Of a DNA stretch of 64,000 nt, positions 50,394-58,791 are shown one piece after another. The translations under genes were made by a program, and so were the position numbers. This DNA comes from Mycobacterium sp. EPa45 (GTDB lineage Bacteria; Actinomycetota; Actinomycetes; Mycobacteriales; Mycobacteriaceae): contig NZ_CP011773.1 of the NCBI RefSeq assembly GCF_001021385.1, positions 1,860,001-1,924,000 on the forward strand, given 5' to 3'. The notes beneath the pieces were generated by a model. The model ran no database searches. It was not told the origin of the DNA and saw only the letters and a program-made list of their open reading frames with translations. The stretch's first letter is position 1, and each line of letters begins with the position of its first letter.

Positions 50394-51533
50394 TCAGGGG
50401 CCCTGGTCGAAGTTGTATGGCACGACCAGGGGATTGCTCTTCGTGTATGGACTGGGGAATTGTCCGATCGTGCGGCCCCATTGCATCTCGAGCTCGGTCA
50501 GGTTGCCCTCCCATCGGGTCCCGGTGAACAGGCCCTGGTCGATCCGGCTCAGCGTGAGGTCGACGACGGCGGTCATGTTCGCGTAATCGCCACGCTGCCA
50601 CTTCTCGATGGTCTCGTTCGGGAACGGGAACGTGGGGATCAGGCTCAATGCCCGGGTCATACTCGGACCGGCATTGGCAAGCGACTCCAGCACGGGCCCA
50701 ATGTCTTCGAGCTCGTGGATCAGATCCTCTTTGCTCTGCCCGACCGAACTGATGACCAGGTCGCTGAACTTGCCGAGCTGATCGGCCGCCTGCACGAGGT
50801 TGTCGCGCTCGCTGTTCAGCACCGCGAGCGCCTCGGGCACCGTCTTGAGTGCCTGGTCCAACACCGGCCGATTCGCGGCCAGGGTGCCGGTGAGCCGGTT
50901 GAGGCTGTCGGTCGCGGCGATGATGTCGTTGGTCTGGTCGTTGACGTTGCCGGCAAACCTGTTCAGTTCATCGATGAGGCTGCGCAGGTCCTGCTCCCGG
51001 CCGCGGAACGCCGTACTGAACGCCTCGGTGATGTCCTGAACCTGTGCCAGCCCACCGCCGTTCAGCACGGTGGAGACCGCCGCCAAGGTCTGTTCGACGG
51101 TCGGGAAGGACCCCGCGTGGGACAGCGGGATGCGGGAGCCGTCGTGCAGCCGGCCACGTGGCGGCTCGTCGCCGGGTGCGCTCAACTCGATGTGCTGTGA
51201 ACCGAGGATGCTGGTTAGTCCGATCGTGGCGGTCGCGTTGGCCGGCAGGTTGACATCGCGATCGAGCTGCATGGTGACCAGCGCATGCCAGCCCTCCAAT
51301 TCGATTTTGGTGATGTGCCCGACCGTCGCGTCTCCGACGCGAACCCGCGAGTTGGGCTGAATGTTGTTGACATCAGGCATCTCTGCCTGGATCAGGAATG
51401 ATCCGGGGCCGCCGCCCCGGGTACCGGGCAGCGGCAGCGAGTTGAGTCCCTGCCAGTTGTGGATGCCGCAGCCGGACGATACGGCCACGATGATGAGCAG
51501 CGCCCCGAGGGTCGCCGCGCGGTGCGGCGTCAT
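50394..51533 (-). CDS. mceE: MceE, Mce-family lipoprotein
   Basis: 379 residues from ATG 51533, overlapping the mceD stop by 4 bp. The signal ends in lipobox VSSGCG, so the protein is lipid-anchored as expected for the E subunit. The MCE domain is FLIQAEMPDVNNIQPNSRVRVGDATVGHITKIELEG, and the helical part holds LRSLIDELNRFAGNVNDQTNDIIAATDSLNRLTGTLA. It is one subunit of the lipid tunnel encoded by this operon. Confidence 0.93.
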   Translation of the reverse strand: MTPHRAATLGALLIIVAVSSGCGIHNWQGLNSLPLPGTRGGGPGSFLIQAEMPDVNNIQPNSRVRVGDATVGHITKIELEGWHALVTMQLDRDVNLPANATATIGLTSILGSQHIELSAPGDEPPRGRLHDGSRIPLSHAGSFPTVEQTLAAVSTVLNGGGLAQVQDITEAFSTAFRGREQDLRSLIDELNRFAGNVNDQTNDIIAATDSLNRLTGTLAANRPVLDQALKTVPEALAVLNSERDNLVQAADQLGKFSDLVISSVGQSKEDLIHELEDIGPVLESLANAGPSMTRALSLIPTFPFPNETIEKWQRGDYANMTAVVDLTLSRIDQGLFTGTRWEGNLTELEMQWGRTIGQFPSPYTKSNPLVVPYNFDQGP

Positions 51534-52768
51534 GACCCGCCACCGGTCGGGGCCATCATTCCGGTCAGTCCCGCCGTCGGATCGGTCGACGCTGCTGGCG
51601 GCACGAAGTCCGGACGCATCCAATCCTCGCTGTAGGTCACCTCATTCGGGCGGGCCTGCGGACCGACCAGGAAGTTCTCGCCGATCGGCAGGAAGTTGTA
51701 CTGGCGGTTCTTGATGATGGGCGCCAGATACTGCACACACAGCTTCGCGGACTGCTCGGCACCCAGCCGCGACGCTGCCTGAATTGCCCCACACAGGAAC
51801 GAGATCGGGTTGGCGAAGTTGTTGACAGCGAGTGCGCCGGTGAAGGCGCCGTTGGATGCCTCGTAGATGTTGGTGAAGTTGGCGACGGTGGTCGGCGCGA
51901 TGTGCAGGGTTTGTTTGATGTCGTCGAGGCTGTCGGTGAGCGCGGTGCTGAGCGACGCCAACTTCTCGGTGGTGGTCCCGATGGTGTCGCCGGTGTCCTC
52001 GACGAAGTCCTTGACGTCACCGATGACCGAGTTCATGTCGGCGAAGGCGGCACCGATCTTCGTCGGGTCGTCGGCGAGCAGTCCGGTGACCGCGGCCAGG
52101 TTCTGGTTGAGCTGCCCCAGCACATCACTGCTGCCACGCAACGCGGTGATGAGGATGGACAGGTTCTTGAAGGTCGCGAAGATGTCTCCGCTGTGGTCAC
52201 CGAGCACTGACATCGCCTGGGACAGTTTGATGATCGTCTCGCGTATCGTGCCACCCTGCCCGCGGAGGTTGTCCGCGGTCGTGTTGATGAACGAGCCCAG
52301 TGTGCTGACCCCGCCCGGGGCAGTCGGTTTCAGCAGGTCGGTGAGGCGCTGCAGTTGCACGCGCACCTCATCCCACTCCACCGGAACCGCGGTGCGGTTG
52401 CGGGGGATGACGGCACCGTCGCGCATCGTTGGCCCGCCGGTGTACACCGGCGTCAACGCGATGGCGCGGCCGGTGACCAACATCGGCGAGAGGATCGCCG
52501 CCTTCACATCCGCCGGCACCTTGTATCTGCCATCGAACCAGAACGCGATCTTCACCCCGTCGGGATGCGGCTCGACCGCGCTCACCCGGCCCACCGGTAC
52601 ACCGAGGATGCGGACGTCGTCACCTGGGAACAGCGCCGTGCTGTTGTCGAAGTAGCCGACGACCTCGATGCGGTTTCCATGGCCGGCAATGCGCAGCAGC
52701 ACGCCGCCGACCAGAATGAGGACCAGGACAACCGCGAGTGCGGTACGCCCCTTGCGCAACTTGCTCAT
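51530..52768 (-). CDS. mceD: MceD, Mce lipid-import subunit
   Basis: 412 residues, ATG 52768, overlapping mceC by 4 bp. A single membrane helix (ALAVVLVLILVGGVLLRIA) precedes the MCE domain (IEVVGYFDNSTALFPGDDVRILGVPVGRVSAVEPHPDGVKIAFWFD) and a helical region ending with conserved FLCGAIQAASRLGAEQSAKLCVQYLAP, containing two cysteines. The short C-terminal tail is Gly/Pro/Thr-rich. Confidence 0.93.
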   Translation of the reverse strand: MSKLRKGRTALAVVLVLILVGGVLLRIAGHGNRIEVVGYFDNSTALFPGDDVRILGVPVGRVSAVEPHPDGVKIAFWFDGRYKVPADVKAAILSPMLVTGRAIALTPVYTGGPTMRDGAVIPRNRTAVPVEWDEVRVQLQRLTDLLKPTAPGGVSTLGSFINTTADNLRGQGGTIRETIIKLSQAMSVLGDHSGDIFATFKNLSILITALRGSSDVLGQLNQNLAAVTGLLADDPTKIGAAFADMNSVIGDVKDFVEDTGDTIGTTTEKLASLSTALTDSLDDIKQTLHIAPTTVANFTNIYEASNGAFTGALAVNNFANPISFLCGAIQAASRLGAEQSAKLCVQYLAPIIKNRQYNFLPIGENFLVGPQARPNEVTYSEDWMRPDFVPPAASTDPTAGLTGMMAPTGGGS

Positions 52769-54063
52769 TGGGCGCCTCCCGGCTCGCCGGGGGCGGGAAT
52801 GTATACCGGTGCGTGCGTCGGGTCCGGACTCGAGGCGATACCGGGCGGCGCCTGCGCCGGCGGCCCTGGCGGCGGGCCGCCGGGTGGTGGCGCGGGGAGC
52901 GGCTCCCGGTAGGGATAGCGCGGATCGCCCGGGTTGCCGGTGATCGCATCGGGCAGAGTCAGATGAGGTTCACCACCCTGACCGGTCCGCGGATACGGGA
53001 CGGGCAGAGCCGGGGTGCCCGGCTGGCCGACCTGCGGGTCGGTGCGCAGGGACGGCAACAGTGTGGCCGGGTCGACACCCAGATCGGAGAACGCTGCGTC
53101 GATGAACGGCTGGACGAACTGTCCGGGAAATAGATTGGCCAGGTATGCCTTGAAGAACGGTCCCGATGACACCGACTCGCCCAGTGACATCGCGTAGCTG
53201 TTGAGCCGTTTGATCGCTTCCTGCACGCGCCCCTTGCGGTCGTCGACGATGGTCAGCACACCATTGAGCTTCTCCAGAGCCGGCTTCAGCTGCGCACGGT
53301 TTTCGGCGATGAAAGCCTTGAGCTGCTGGGAGACGGCGGAAAGGTTGTGCCACAGCTGGTCGAGGCCCGCGCTTTGCGCATTGAGCGCGATCAGCAGGGA
53401 ATTCGTCTGGCGCACGAGTTCGACGATCTGATCGGTGCGCTCGGCCAGCACCTGAGTGGTCTTGGCGGCGTTGGTCAACAGGTCGCGCAGCTGAGCGTCC
53501 TGCTTGTTGAGGGTGTCGGCGAACCGAGCCACCCCGACGACGGCCTGATGGAGGTCGGGTGGAGTGTTGGCAAATGTCTCGGCCATCGTCGACAACGATT
53601 GTGAAAGTTCATCGGTGTCAAGCCCGCTGATCGTGGTGGTCAGGTCGCCCAAGGCGTCGGGTAGTTGATAGGGCGACGTGGTTCGGTCCCGGGGGATCGG
53701 CCCGGTCAGGGCGCCGTCGCCCCTCGGGTTGACATCGAGCATCTTCGTGCCGAGCAATCCTTTGGTCTTGATCGAGGCCAGCGTTCGCTCACCGAGGTGG
53801 ACATCGCCGTCGATTCGGAAGGTGACCAACACCTGAGGACCGTCGAGCTCAATAGCGGATACCTTGCCGACCGGTAGCCCCGACACCTCGACCGTGGCGC
53901 CGGTGAACAAGCCGCCCGCCTCAGCGAAGTACGCGGTGTAGTTGCGGCCCGGGTTGAGGAACGGCAGCTTCTGCCAGTTCAGTGCGCCCATCACGATTCC
54001 GGCGATGACGACTGCGCCGACAGCCCCGAGGATAACCGGGTTGCGCTCGGAGAAAGACTTCAC
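52765..54063 (-). CDS. mceC: MceC, Mce lipid-import subunit
   Basis: 432 residues from GTG 54063, giving the typical start VKSFSERNPVILGAVGAVV and a GTGA overlap with mceB; a GTG at 54075 is less likely. MCE domain NYTAYFAEAGGLFTGATVEVSGLPVGKVSAIELDG, helical needle region with LNKQDAQLRDLLTNAAKTTQVL, and a Pro/Gly-rich C-terminal tail (PAPPPGGPPPGPPAQAPPG). This tail type is common for C subunits and probably lies at the cell surface. Confidence 0.92.
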   Translation of the reverse strand: MKSFSERNPVILGAVGAVVIAGIVMGALNWQKLPFLNPGRNYTAYFAEAGGLFTGATVEVSGLPVGKVSAIELDGPQVLVTFRIDGDVHLGERTLASIKTKGLLGTKMLDVNPRGDGALTGPIPRDRTTSPYQLPDALGDLTTTISGLDTDELSQSLSTMAETFANTPPDLHQAVVGVARFADTLNKQDAQLRDLLTNAAKTTQVLAERTDQIVELVRQTNSLLIALNAQSAGLDQLWHNLSAVSQQLKAFIAENRAQLKPALEKLNGVLTIVDDRKGRVQEAIKRLNSYAMSLGESVSSGPFFKAYLANLFPGQFVQPFIDAAFSDLGVDPATLLPSLRTDPQVGQPGTPALPVPYPRTGQGGEPHLTLPDAITGNPGDPRYPYREPLPAPPPGGPPPGPPAQAPPGIASSPDPTHAPVYIPAPGEPGGAQ

Positions 54064-55088
54064 TTCGGCGCGCACCGCCCGGTGTCTTGTCCGGCAACCT
54101 TGACGAAAACCGGTTGTCCGCCTTTGCCGTTCAATTTCAGGATCAGGTCGCAGAGGTAGAAACTGAAGAAGTCGCCGTACATTCCCTGGCGTTGCAGTGC
54201 GCGGTATTTGTCCGGCAGCGTGTCGATCAGCCTCTCCAGGTATTCGTGGTCGGCCACTGCGATCGAAGAGACGCGGTCTGTTTCGTGGACCACCTTCTGA
54301 AACGGCGCGCGGGCTCCGGCAAGCAAATCGGCGACGCTGCCGGCCGCCGCACTGGTTGAGGTGAACGCGGCGGCGACGTCGGTGTTGCGCGCGTTGAGAG
54401 CCAGCACAAGTTCCGACAGATTGGTGACAGCCTTGTCGAGTTGGGCGCTCTGGCTGCCGAGTGATCCCAGGACCGCACCGAGGTTGGTGATGACCTCGCC
54501 GATGAGCTGATCACGGTCGGCGAGCGTGTTGGTCAGGACCGCAGCCTGATTGAGAAACGAACCGATTGTGGCGCCCTGTCCTTGCAGGGCCTGATTCAGC
54601 TGCGAGCTGAGCGCGTTCACCTGATCCGGGCTCAGCGCGCGAAAGAGTGGTTTGAAGCCGCCGATCACCGAATCGAGGTCCAATGCCGGGGCCGTGCGAT
54701 CCACAGGGATGGTCTGACCGGCCGTGAGTCGTTTGACTCCGCCCGTGCCTTCGTCGAGGGCCAGGAATCGACCACCGATGACGTTGTCATAGCGAATGAT
54801 CGCTCGAGTTCCTTCGGTGAGCACCAGTGTGTCGGTCACCGAGAACTCGACTCGCACGGTGGCATCGCGATTGATCCGGATGTCCTCGACCTTGCCGGCC
54901 TCGACACCCGCGACCCGGACGAAGTCGCCCTTCTTCAGGCCGGTGACGTTGGTGAAGACTGCGTTGTACAGGGTGCCGGTGCTGAACCGGAACTGCGCGA
55001 AGATGGCCAGCAGCGCGAACGCGCCGAGGAAGCACACCGTCAGAAAGATGCCGAGCCGCCAGACGGCGCCTGCAAGGTTGTCCTTCAC
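54060..55088 (-). CDS. mceB: MceB, Mce lipid-import subunit
   Basis: 342 residues from GTG 55088, which overlaps the mceA stop (GTGA). N-terminal membrane helix WRLGIFLTVCFLGAFALLAIFAQF, MCE domain LYNAVFTNVTGLKKGDFVRVAGVEAGKVEDIRI, and a helical region ending QGMYGDFFSFYLCDLILKLNGKGGQPVFVKVAGQDTGRCAPK, where the FSFYLCD and final cysteine are typical of B subunits. It is coupled to both neighbours. Confidence 0.93.
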   Translation of the reverse strand: MKDNLAGAVWRLGIFLTVCFLGAFALLAIFAQFRFSTGTLYNAVFTNVTGLKKGDFVRVAGVEAGKVEDIRINRDATVRVEFSVTDTLVLTEGTRAIIRYDNVIGGRFLALDEGTGGVKRLTAGQTIPVDRTAPALDLDSVIGGFKPLFRALSPDQVNALSSQLNQALQGQGATIGSFLNQAAVLTNTLADRDQLIGEVITNLGAVLGSLGSQSAQLDKAVTNLSELVLALNARNTDVAAAFTSTSAAAGSVADLLAGARAPFQKVVHETDRVSSIAVADHEYLERLIDTLPDKYRALQRQGMYGDFFSFYLCDLILKLNGKGGQPVFVKVAGQDTGRCAPK

Positions 55089-56467
55089 GGCTGGTCTCCC
55101 GTCGCCTGGCCCGGTTGTGGTTGCGCGGCAGCGGGTTCCGGTGCGGGTGGCACTCCTGGCCAGAGCGGCGCCCCGCCGGGCCCGTACCAGGCCGCGCCGT
55201 AAGGTGGCATCCCCGGGGCCACCACTGGGCCGGGCGCAGGGCCGGGCAGACATTGGCGGATACTGGGCGGCCGCGGATTGCCGCGCGTCACCGGGAACCA
55301 GTCCGCCCAACAGGGATGTCCCAGACCGGGATTGGGGCGGATATCCAGGCCCGTGCCCCAGCCGGTGTTGGTGACGAGTTGGCGCACGGGGAAGTTCTTG
55401 GTGACGTCGGGCAGCGACCCGCAGCCGGGTTTTCCGCCCGGTCCGCCTCTGGCTCCAACGATTGGCAGGTTGTCCGGGTATTGATAGGGGTCGTTGCCCA
55501 GCAGCAACGCCACGTCAAAGACCGCGGACTTGCCGTCCTTTCCGCCCCACGCCTCATAGCCGCCGTTGTTCAACGTCCAGGCGGCGCCCTGCAACCAGCA
55601 GGTGTAGACGGGGTTGTACTTGAGCAGCAGCGCGGTGGTGGGTTCCAGGACGTTCGCGGCGCGCACCAGGTTGCCGCCGCTGCTCTCGAGTAGGTCGTGA
55701 CCGGACTGGGAGAACCCGATTGTATTGAGCAGCAGTGTGTCCAATGCCTGCGACCGGTCGGCGACGGTGGAGCTGACGGTGCTGGCCGAATTGAGGATCG
55801 CCACGATGTCGGGGGCGGCCGCGGCGTAGGTGTCGTTCAAGTCCTTGAAGGATCGCCAGTCCGCGCGGATGGCGTCACTGCGCTCGTTCAGTGCCTTGAG
55901 CACCTGGTTGAGGTCGGTGGTCGCCGCACCCATCCGGGGGCCCTGCCCGCGTACTCCGTCGGCGACGGCGGTCAGTATTGCGTTCAGTTTGGCCGGGTCG
56001 ACCTTGTTCAGCAGGTTGACGACGTTCTCGAAGACGGTGTTGACCTCGGTCGTGACATTGACCGAGCGCAGTACGGTACCGGCGGCCAGGCGCTGCGGGC
56101 TCGGGTCGGACGGGTAGACCAGGTCGACGAATTTGGCGCCGAAAACGGTGGTGGAGTTGATCTTTGCAGCGACATTCGCAGGGATGTATCGGATCTGGGC
56201 GGGGTCGAGCTCCAGTCGTAGGCTAGCCTGTCCCTGGCCACCGCCGACGTCGGCGACGCGGCCCACCTGCACGCCGCGCATCTTCACCTTGGCGCCGGCC
56301 TCCATCACGAGCCCGGAGCGGTCCGATGTCACGGTCACCGGCACGTACGAACGGAACGTCCCAGCGAATGCCGTTCCGGTCACGAAGAAGAAGATGGCGA
56401 TCGCCGCCACCAAGATGACTGTCCACCAACCGTCCGGAAGACGGTTCTCGCCGGGTCGGGTGTCCAT
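55085..56467 (-). CDS. mceA: MceA, Mce lipid-import subunit
   Basis: 460 residues, ATG 56467, one base after the yrbEB stop. Membrane helix TVILVAAIAIFFFVTGTAFAG, MCE domain YVPVTVTSDRSGLVMEAGAKVKMRGVQVGRVADVGG, Mce4/Mce1-type helical region (VDPAKLNAILTAVADGVRGQGPRMGAATTDLNQVL) and a Pro-rich C-terminal tail. I did not assign a paralogue number (mce1-mce9) because that requires tree building. A subunits usually determine which substrate class the system takes. Confidence 0.93.
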   Translation of the reverse strand: MDTRPGENRLPDGWWTVILVAAIAIFFFVTGTAFAGTFRSYVPVTVTSDRSGLVMEAGAKVKMRGVQVGRVADVGGGQGQASLRLELDPAQIRYIPANVAAKINSTTVFGAKFVDLVYPSDPSPQRLAAGTVLRSVNVTTEVNTVFENVVNLLNKVDPAKLNAILTAVADGVRGQGPRMGAATTDLNQVLKALNERSDAIRADWRSFKDLNDTYAAAAPDIVAILNSASTVSSTVADRSQALDTLLLNTIGFSQSGHDLLESSGGNLVRAANVLEPTTALLLKYNPVYTCWLQGAAWTLNNGGYEAWGGKDGKSAVFDVALLLGNDPYQYPDNLPIVGARGGPGGKPGCGSLPDVTKNFPVRQLVTNTGWGTGLDIRPNPGLGHPCWADWFPVTRGNPRPPSIRQCLPGPAPGPVVAPGMPPYGAAWYGPGGAPLWPGVPPAPEPAAAQPQPGQATGDQP

Positions 56468-56468
56468 C

Positions 56469-57323
56469 TCACCCGGCCAAGTTGAAATTGCCGGACTGAC
56501 CGTAGACCGCCAGCGAGATCATCACGATCTCGACCGCTGCGACGACCATCGACGTGCGCACCGCACGCCCGACCGCCTCGCCTACGCCGGCCGGTCCGCC
56601 CTTCGCGGTGAACCCGTAATAGGTGTGCACCAACATGATCACGATCGTCATGGCGACCGATTGCATGAACGACCAGATCACGTCGGTGGGGTTGAGGAAG
56701 GTGTTGAAGTAGTGGTCGTACACGCCGGAACCTTGCCCGTAGATGGCGACCGTGCCCGTCCGCGCGGCGAGGAACGCCATCATCACGGCGATGCAGTACA
56801 GCGGGATGACCACGATGACCCCGGCCAGCACCCGGGTGGCGGCCAGGTAGGTGACCGATCGGATTCCGATGACTTCCAGTGCGTCGATCTCCTCGTTGAT
56901 CCGCATTGCGCCGAGCTGCGCGGTGGCCCCGGCGCCGATGGTGGCCGACAGGGCGACGGAGACGGTTCCAGGCACGATGAGGCGGACGTTGAAGAAGGCC
57001 GACGCGAAGCCGGTTAGTGCTTCGAAACCGACTGAGGACAACTGGTTGTAGCCCTGCACGGCGACCAGGGCGCCGGTGGTCATGGTCAGGAATCCGACGA
57101 TCGCGACGGTGCCCCCGACGACCGCGAGCGCGCCCGCACCGAGGCCCATCTGAGCGATGAGTCGCAGCAGTTCCTTGTGGTATCGCGTCACCGCTTCCGG
57201 GATCGCGGTCAGAGTCGTTACATAGAAGCGGGTTTGGGCGCCGACCCGCTTCCAGCCGGTGGTGGCGCCGTGCACGCCGCTGAGCAACTTCGGGTGCAAT
57301 CCGCTGGGCGTGCTGACACTCAC
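56469..57323 (-). CDS. yrbEB: YrbEB, MlaE-family Mce permease subunit
   Basis: 284 residues, ATG 57323. The MlaE permease core is recognised in ALTGFASAFFNVRLIVPGTVSVALSATIGAGATAQLGAMRINEEIDALEVIGIRSVTYL, where the EEIDALEVIG coupling helix contacts the MceG ATPase, and in TYYGFTAKGGPAGVGEAVGRAVRTSMV. Several membrane helices are visible. It pairs with YrbEA as inner-membrane base of the lipid importer. The MceG ATPase gene is not in this window. Confidence 0.94.
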   Translation of the reverse strand: MSVSTPSGLHPKLLSGVHGATTGWKRVGAQTRFYVTTLTAIPEAVTRYHKELLRLIAQMGLGAGALAVVGGTVAIVGFLTMTTGALVAVQGYNQLSSVGFEALTGFASAFFNVRLIVPGTVSVALSATIGAGATAQLGAMRINEEIDALEVIGIRSVTYLAATRVLAGVIVVIPLYCIAVMMAFLAARTGTVAIYGQGSGVYDHYFNTFLNPTDVIWSFMQSVAMTIVIMLVHTYYGFTAKGGPAGVGEAVGRAVRTSMVVAAVEIVMISLAVYGQSGNFNLAG

Positions 57324-57333
57324 CGGCGCAGCC

Positions 57334-58104
57334 TCATCCCACCGTGAACTGGATGCCGACGGCAGTCACGATCACGTTGATCGCGAACAACACCATGAAG
57401 GTGAACACGACGGTCTCGTTGACCGCATTGCCGACGCCGGCCGGGCCACCGCCCACCGAGATGCCCTTGTAGCAAGCGATCAGACCGGCCGAGAGTCCGA
57501 AAAGTGTTGCCTTGGTGAGCGAGACGACGACATCGCCCATGCCGGTCAACAGGGTCATGCCCGCGGCGAATGCGCCGGGTGAGACGTGCTGGATGTAGAC
57601 ACAGAAAATGTAGGCGCCGGTGAGGCCGGCCAGGATCACGGTTGCCGAGAGTGCCAGCGCAACTGTGGTGGCGGCGAGCACCCGTGGAACCACGAGTGCC
57701 TGAATGGGATTGATGCCCATCACCCGCAGGGCGTCGAGTTCCTCCCGGATGGTGCGAGCACCGAGATCGGCGCACATCGCAGTGGCGCCGGCGCCGGAGA
57801 CCACAAGAACGGTCACGATGGGCCCGATCTGATTGACGGTGCCGATCGCGGCGCCAGTGCCGGAGAAGTCGGTGGCACCGAACTCGCCCAGCAGGATATT
57901 GAAGGTGAAGACCAGCAGCACCGAGTACGGCAGGGTGAGCATGAGCGCCGGCAGCACTGAAACTCGGGCGACGAACCAGGTCTGCAGCAGGTATTCGCGC
58001 CAGGCGAAGGGAGGCCTGAACATGGCCACCACAGCGTCCAGTGACATGGCGATGAATCCACCGAAGGCCCCTACCGGCTTCATCAGTGGGTACGTCGCGG
58101 TCAC
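57334..58104 (-). CDS. yrbEA: YrbEA, MlaE-family Mce permease subunit
   Basis: 256 residues from GTG 58104 (VTATYPLMKPVG); ATG 58083 is an alternative, neither with a strong ribosome-binding site. The MlaE core reads IGPIVTVLVVSGAGATAMCADLGARTIREELDALRVMGINPIQALVVPRV, with the coupling helix EELDALRVMG and a C-terminal CYKGISVGGGPAGVGNAVNETVVFTFM. It is the first gene of the mce operon. A nested palindrome lies about 95 bp upstream. Confidence 0.93.
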   Translation of the reverse strand: MTATYPLMKPVGAFGGFIAMSLDAVVAMFRPPFAWREYLLQTWFVARVSVLPALMLTLPYSVLLVFTFNILLGEFGATDFSGTGAAIGTVNQIGPIVTVLVVSGAGATAMCADLGARTIREELDALRVMGINPIQALVVPRVLAATTVALALSATVILAGLTGAYIFCVYIQHVSPGAFAAGMTLLTGMGDVVVSLTKATLFGLSAGLIACYKGISVGGGPAGVGNAVNETVVFTFMVLFAINVIVTAVGIQFTVG

Positions 58105-58198
58105 GACGTGCCGCCCGGCGCCGTCGGGTTCGGCGGCCCGAGTTCGGCGATGACGACCGGCGGCATGGCGGAACGCTATCGTGAGCGTTGCTGTAGTT

Positions 58199-58245
58199 GC
58201 TGCTCCTCAATGGGGGCTAATTCCTACCCCCAAAGAGTTAGCAGC
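58199..58245. promoter_or_regulatory. Nested inverted repeats upstream of the mce operon
   Basis: Outer arms GCTGCT (58199-58204) and AGCAGC (58240-58245) enclose inner arms TGGGGG (58211-58216) and CCCCCA (58227-58232), with near-equal spacers of 6 and 7 nt. The symmetrical layout in the 234-bp gap before yrbEA suggests an operator for two dimers, or an RNA hairpin if transcribed from the signalling genes upstream. Confidence 0.45.
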
Positions 58246-58338
58246 ACGTCCGACGCCCTTGTCAGGGCTTAAGTGTCAGCTCGGCGACGCGAGCGCACAC
58301 GGTCAGCAAGCTCCAAGGCCATTTGCTGACTCGGGGTG

Positions 58339-58791
58339 TCACTGGTTCTGGGTGCCACCTGGCAGTCGAACCACCTGGACGAAGAACTCGTCGATCTGGC
58401 GGACGGCACTCATGAACTGGTCCAGGTCGACCGGCTTGGTGACATAGGCGTTGGCGTGCAGCTTGTAGCTGCGCAGGATGTCCTCTTCGGCCGATGAGGT
58501 GGTGAGCACCACCACCGGGATGGTGCTCAGGTCATCGTCGGACTTGATCTTCTCGAGCAGTTGGCGACCGTCGTATTTGGGCAGGTTCAGGTCGAGCAGG
58601 ATGAGGTCGGGCCGCGGGGCGTCGGCGAACCGTCCACGCCGGTAGAGGTAGTCCAAGCCTTCTTCGCCGTCGTGCACGACGTGCAGGGTGTTCTTGAGCT
58701 TGTTGTGCTCGAACGCCTCTCGTGTGATCAGTTCGTCTCCGGGGTCGTCCTCGATGAGCAGGACGTCGATCGCACGACTGCTGTCGGTCAT
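58339..58791 (-). CDS. Single-domain response regulator
   Basis: 150 residues from ATG 58791, overlapping the kinase stop by 4 bp. A complete receiver domain: acidic pair EDD (LLIEDDPGDE), phospho-acceptor Asp in DLILLDLNLPKYDG, switch Thr in VVLTTSSAEED and Lys in AYVTKPVD. There is no output domain. The arrangement resembles Rcp1/CheY-like partners of phytochrome-type kinases. It probably relays phosphate or docks to another protein rather than binding DNA. Confidence 0.9.
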   Translation of the reverse strand: MTDSSRAIDVLLIEDDPGDELITREAFEHNKLKNTLHVVHDGEEGLDYLYRRGRFADAPRPDLILLDLNLPKYDGRQLLEKIKSDDDLSTIPVVVLTTSSAEEDILRSYKLHANAYVTKPVDLDQFMSAVRQIDEFFVQVVRLPGGTQNQ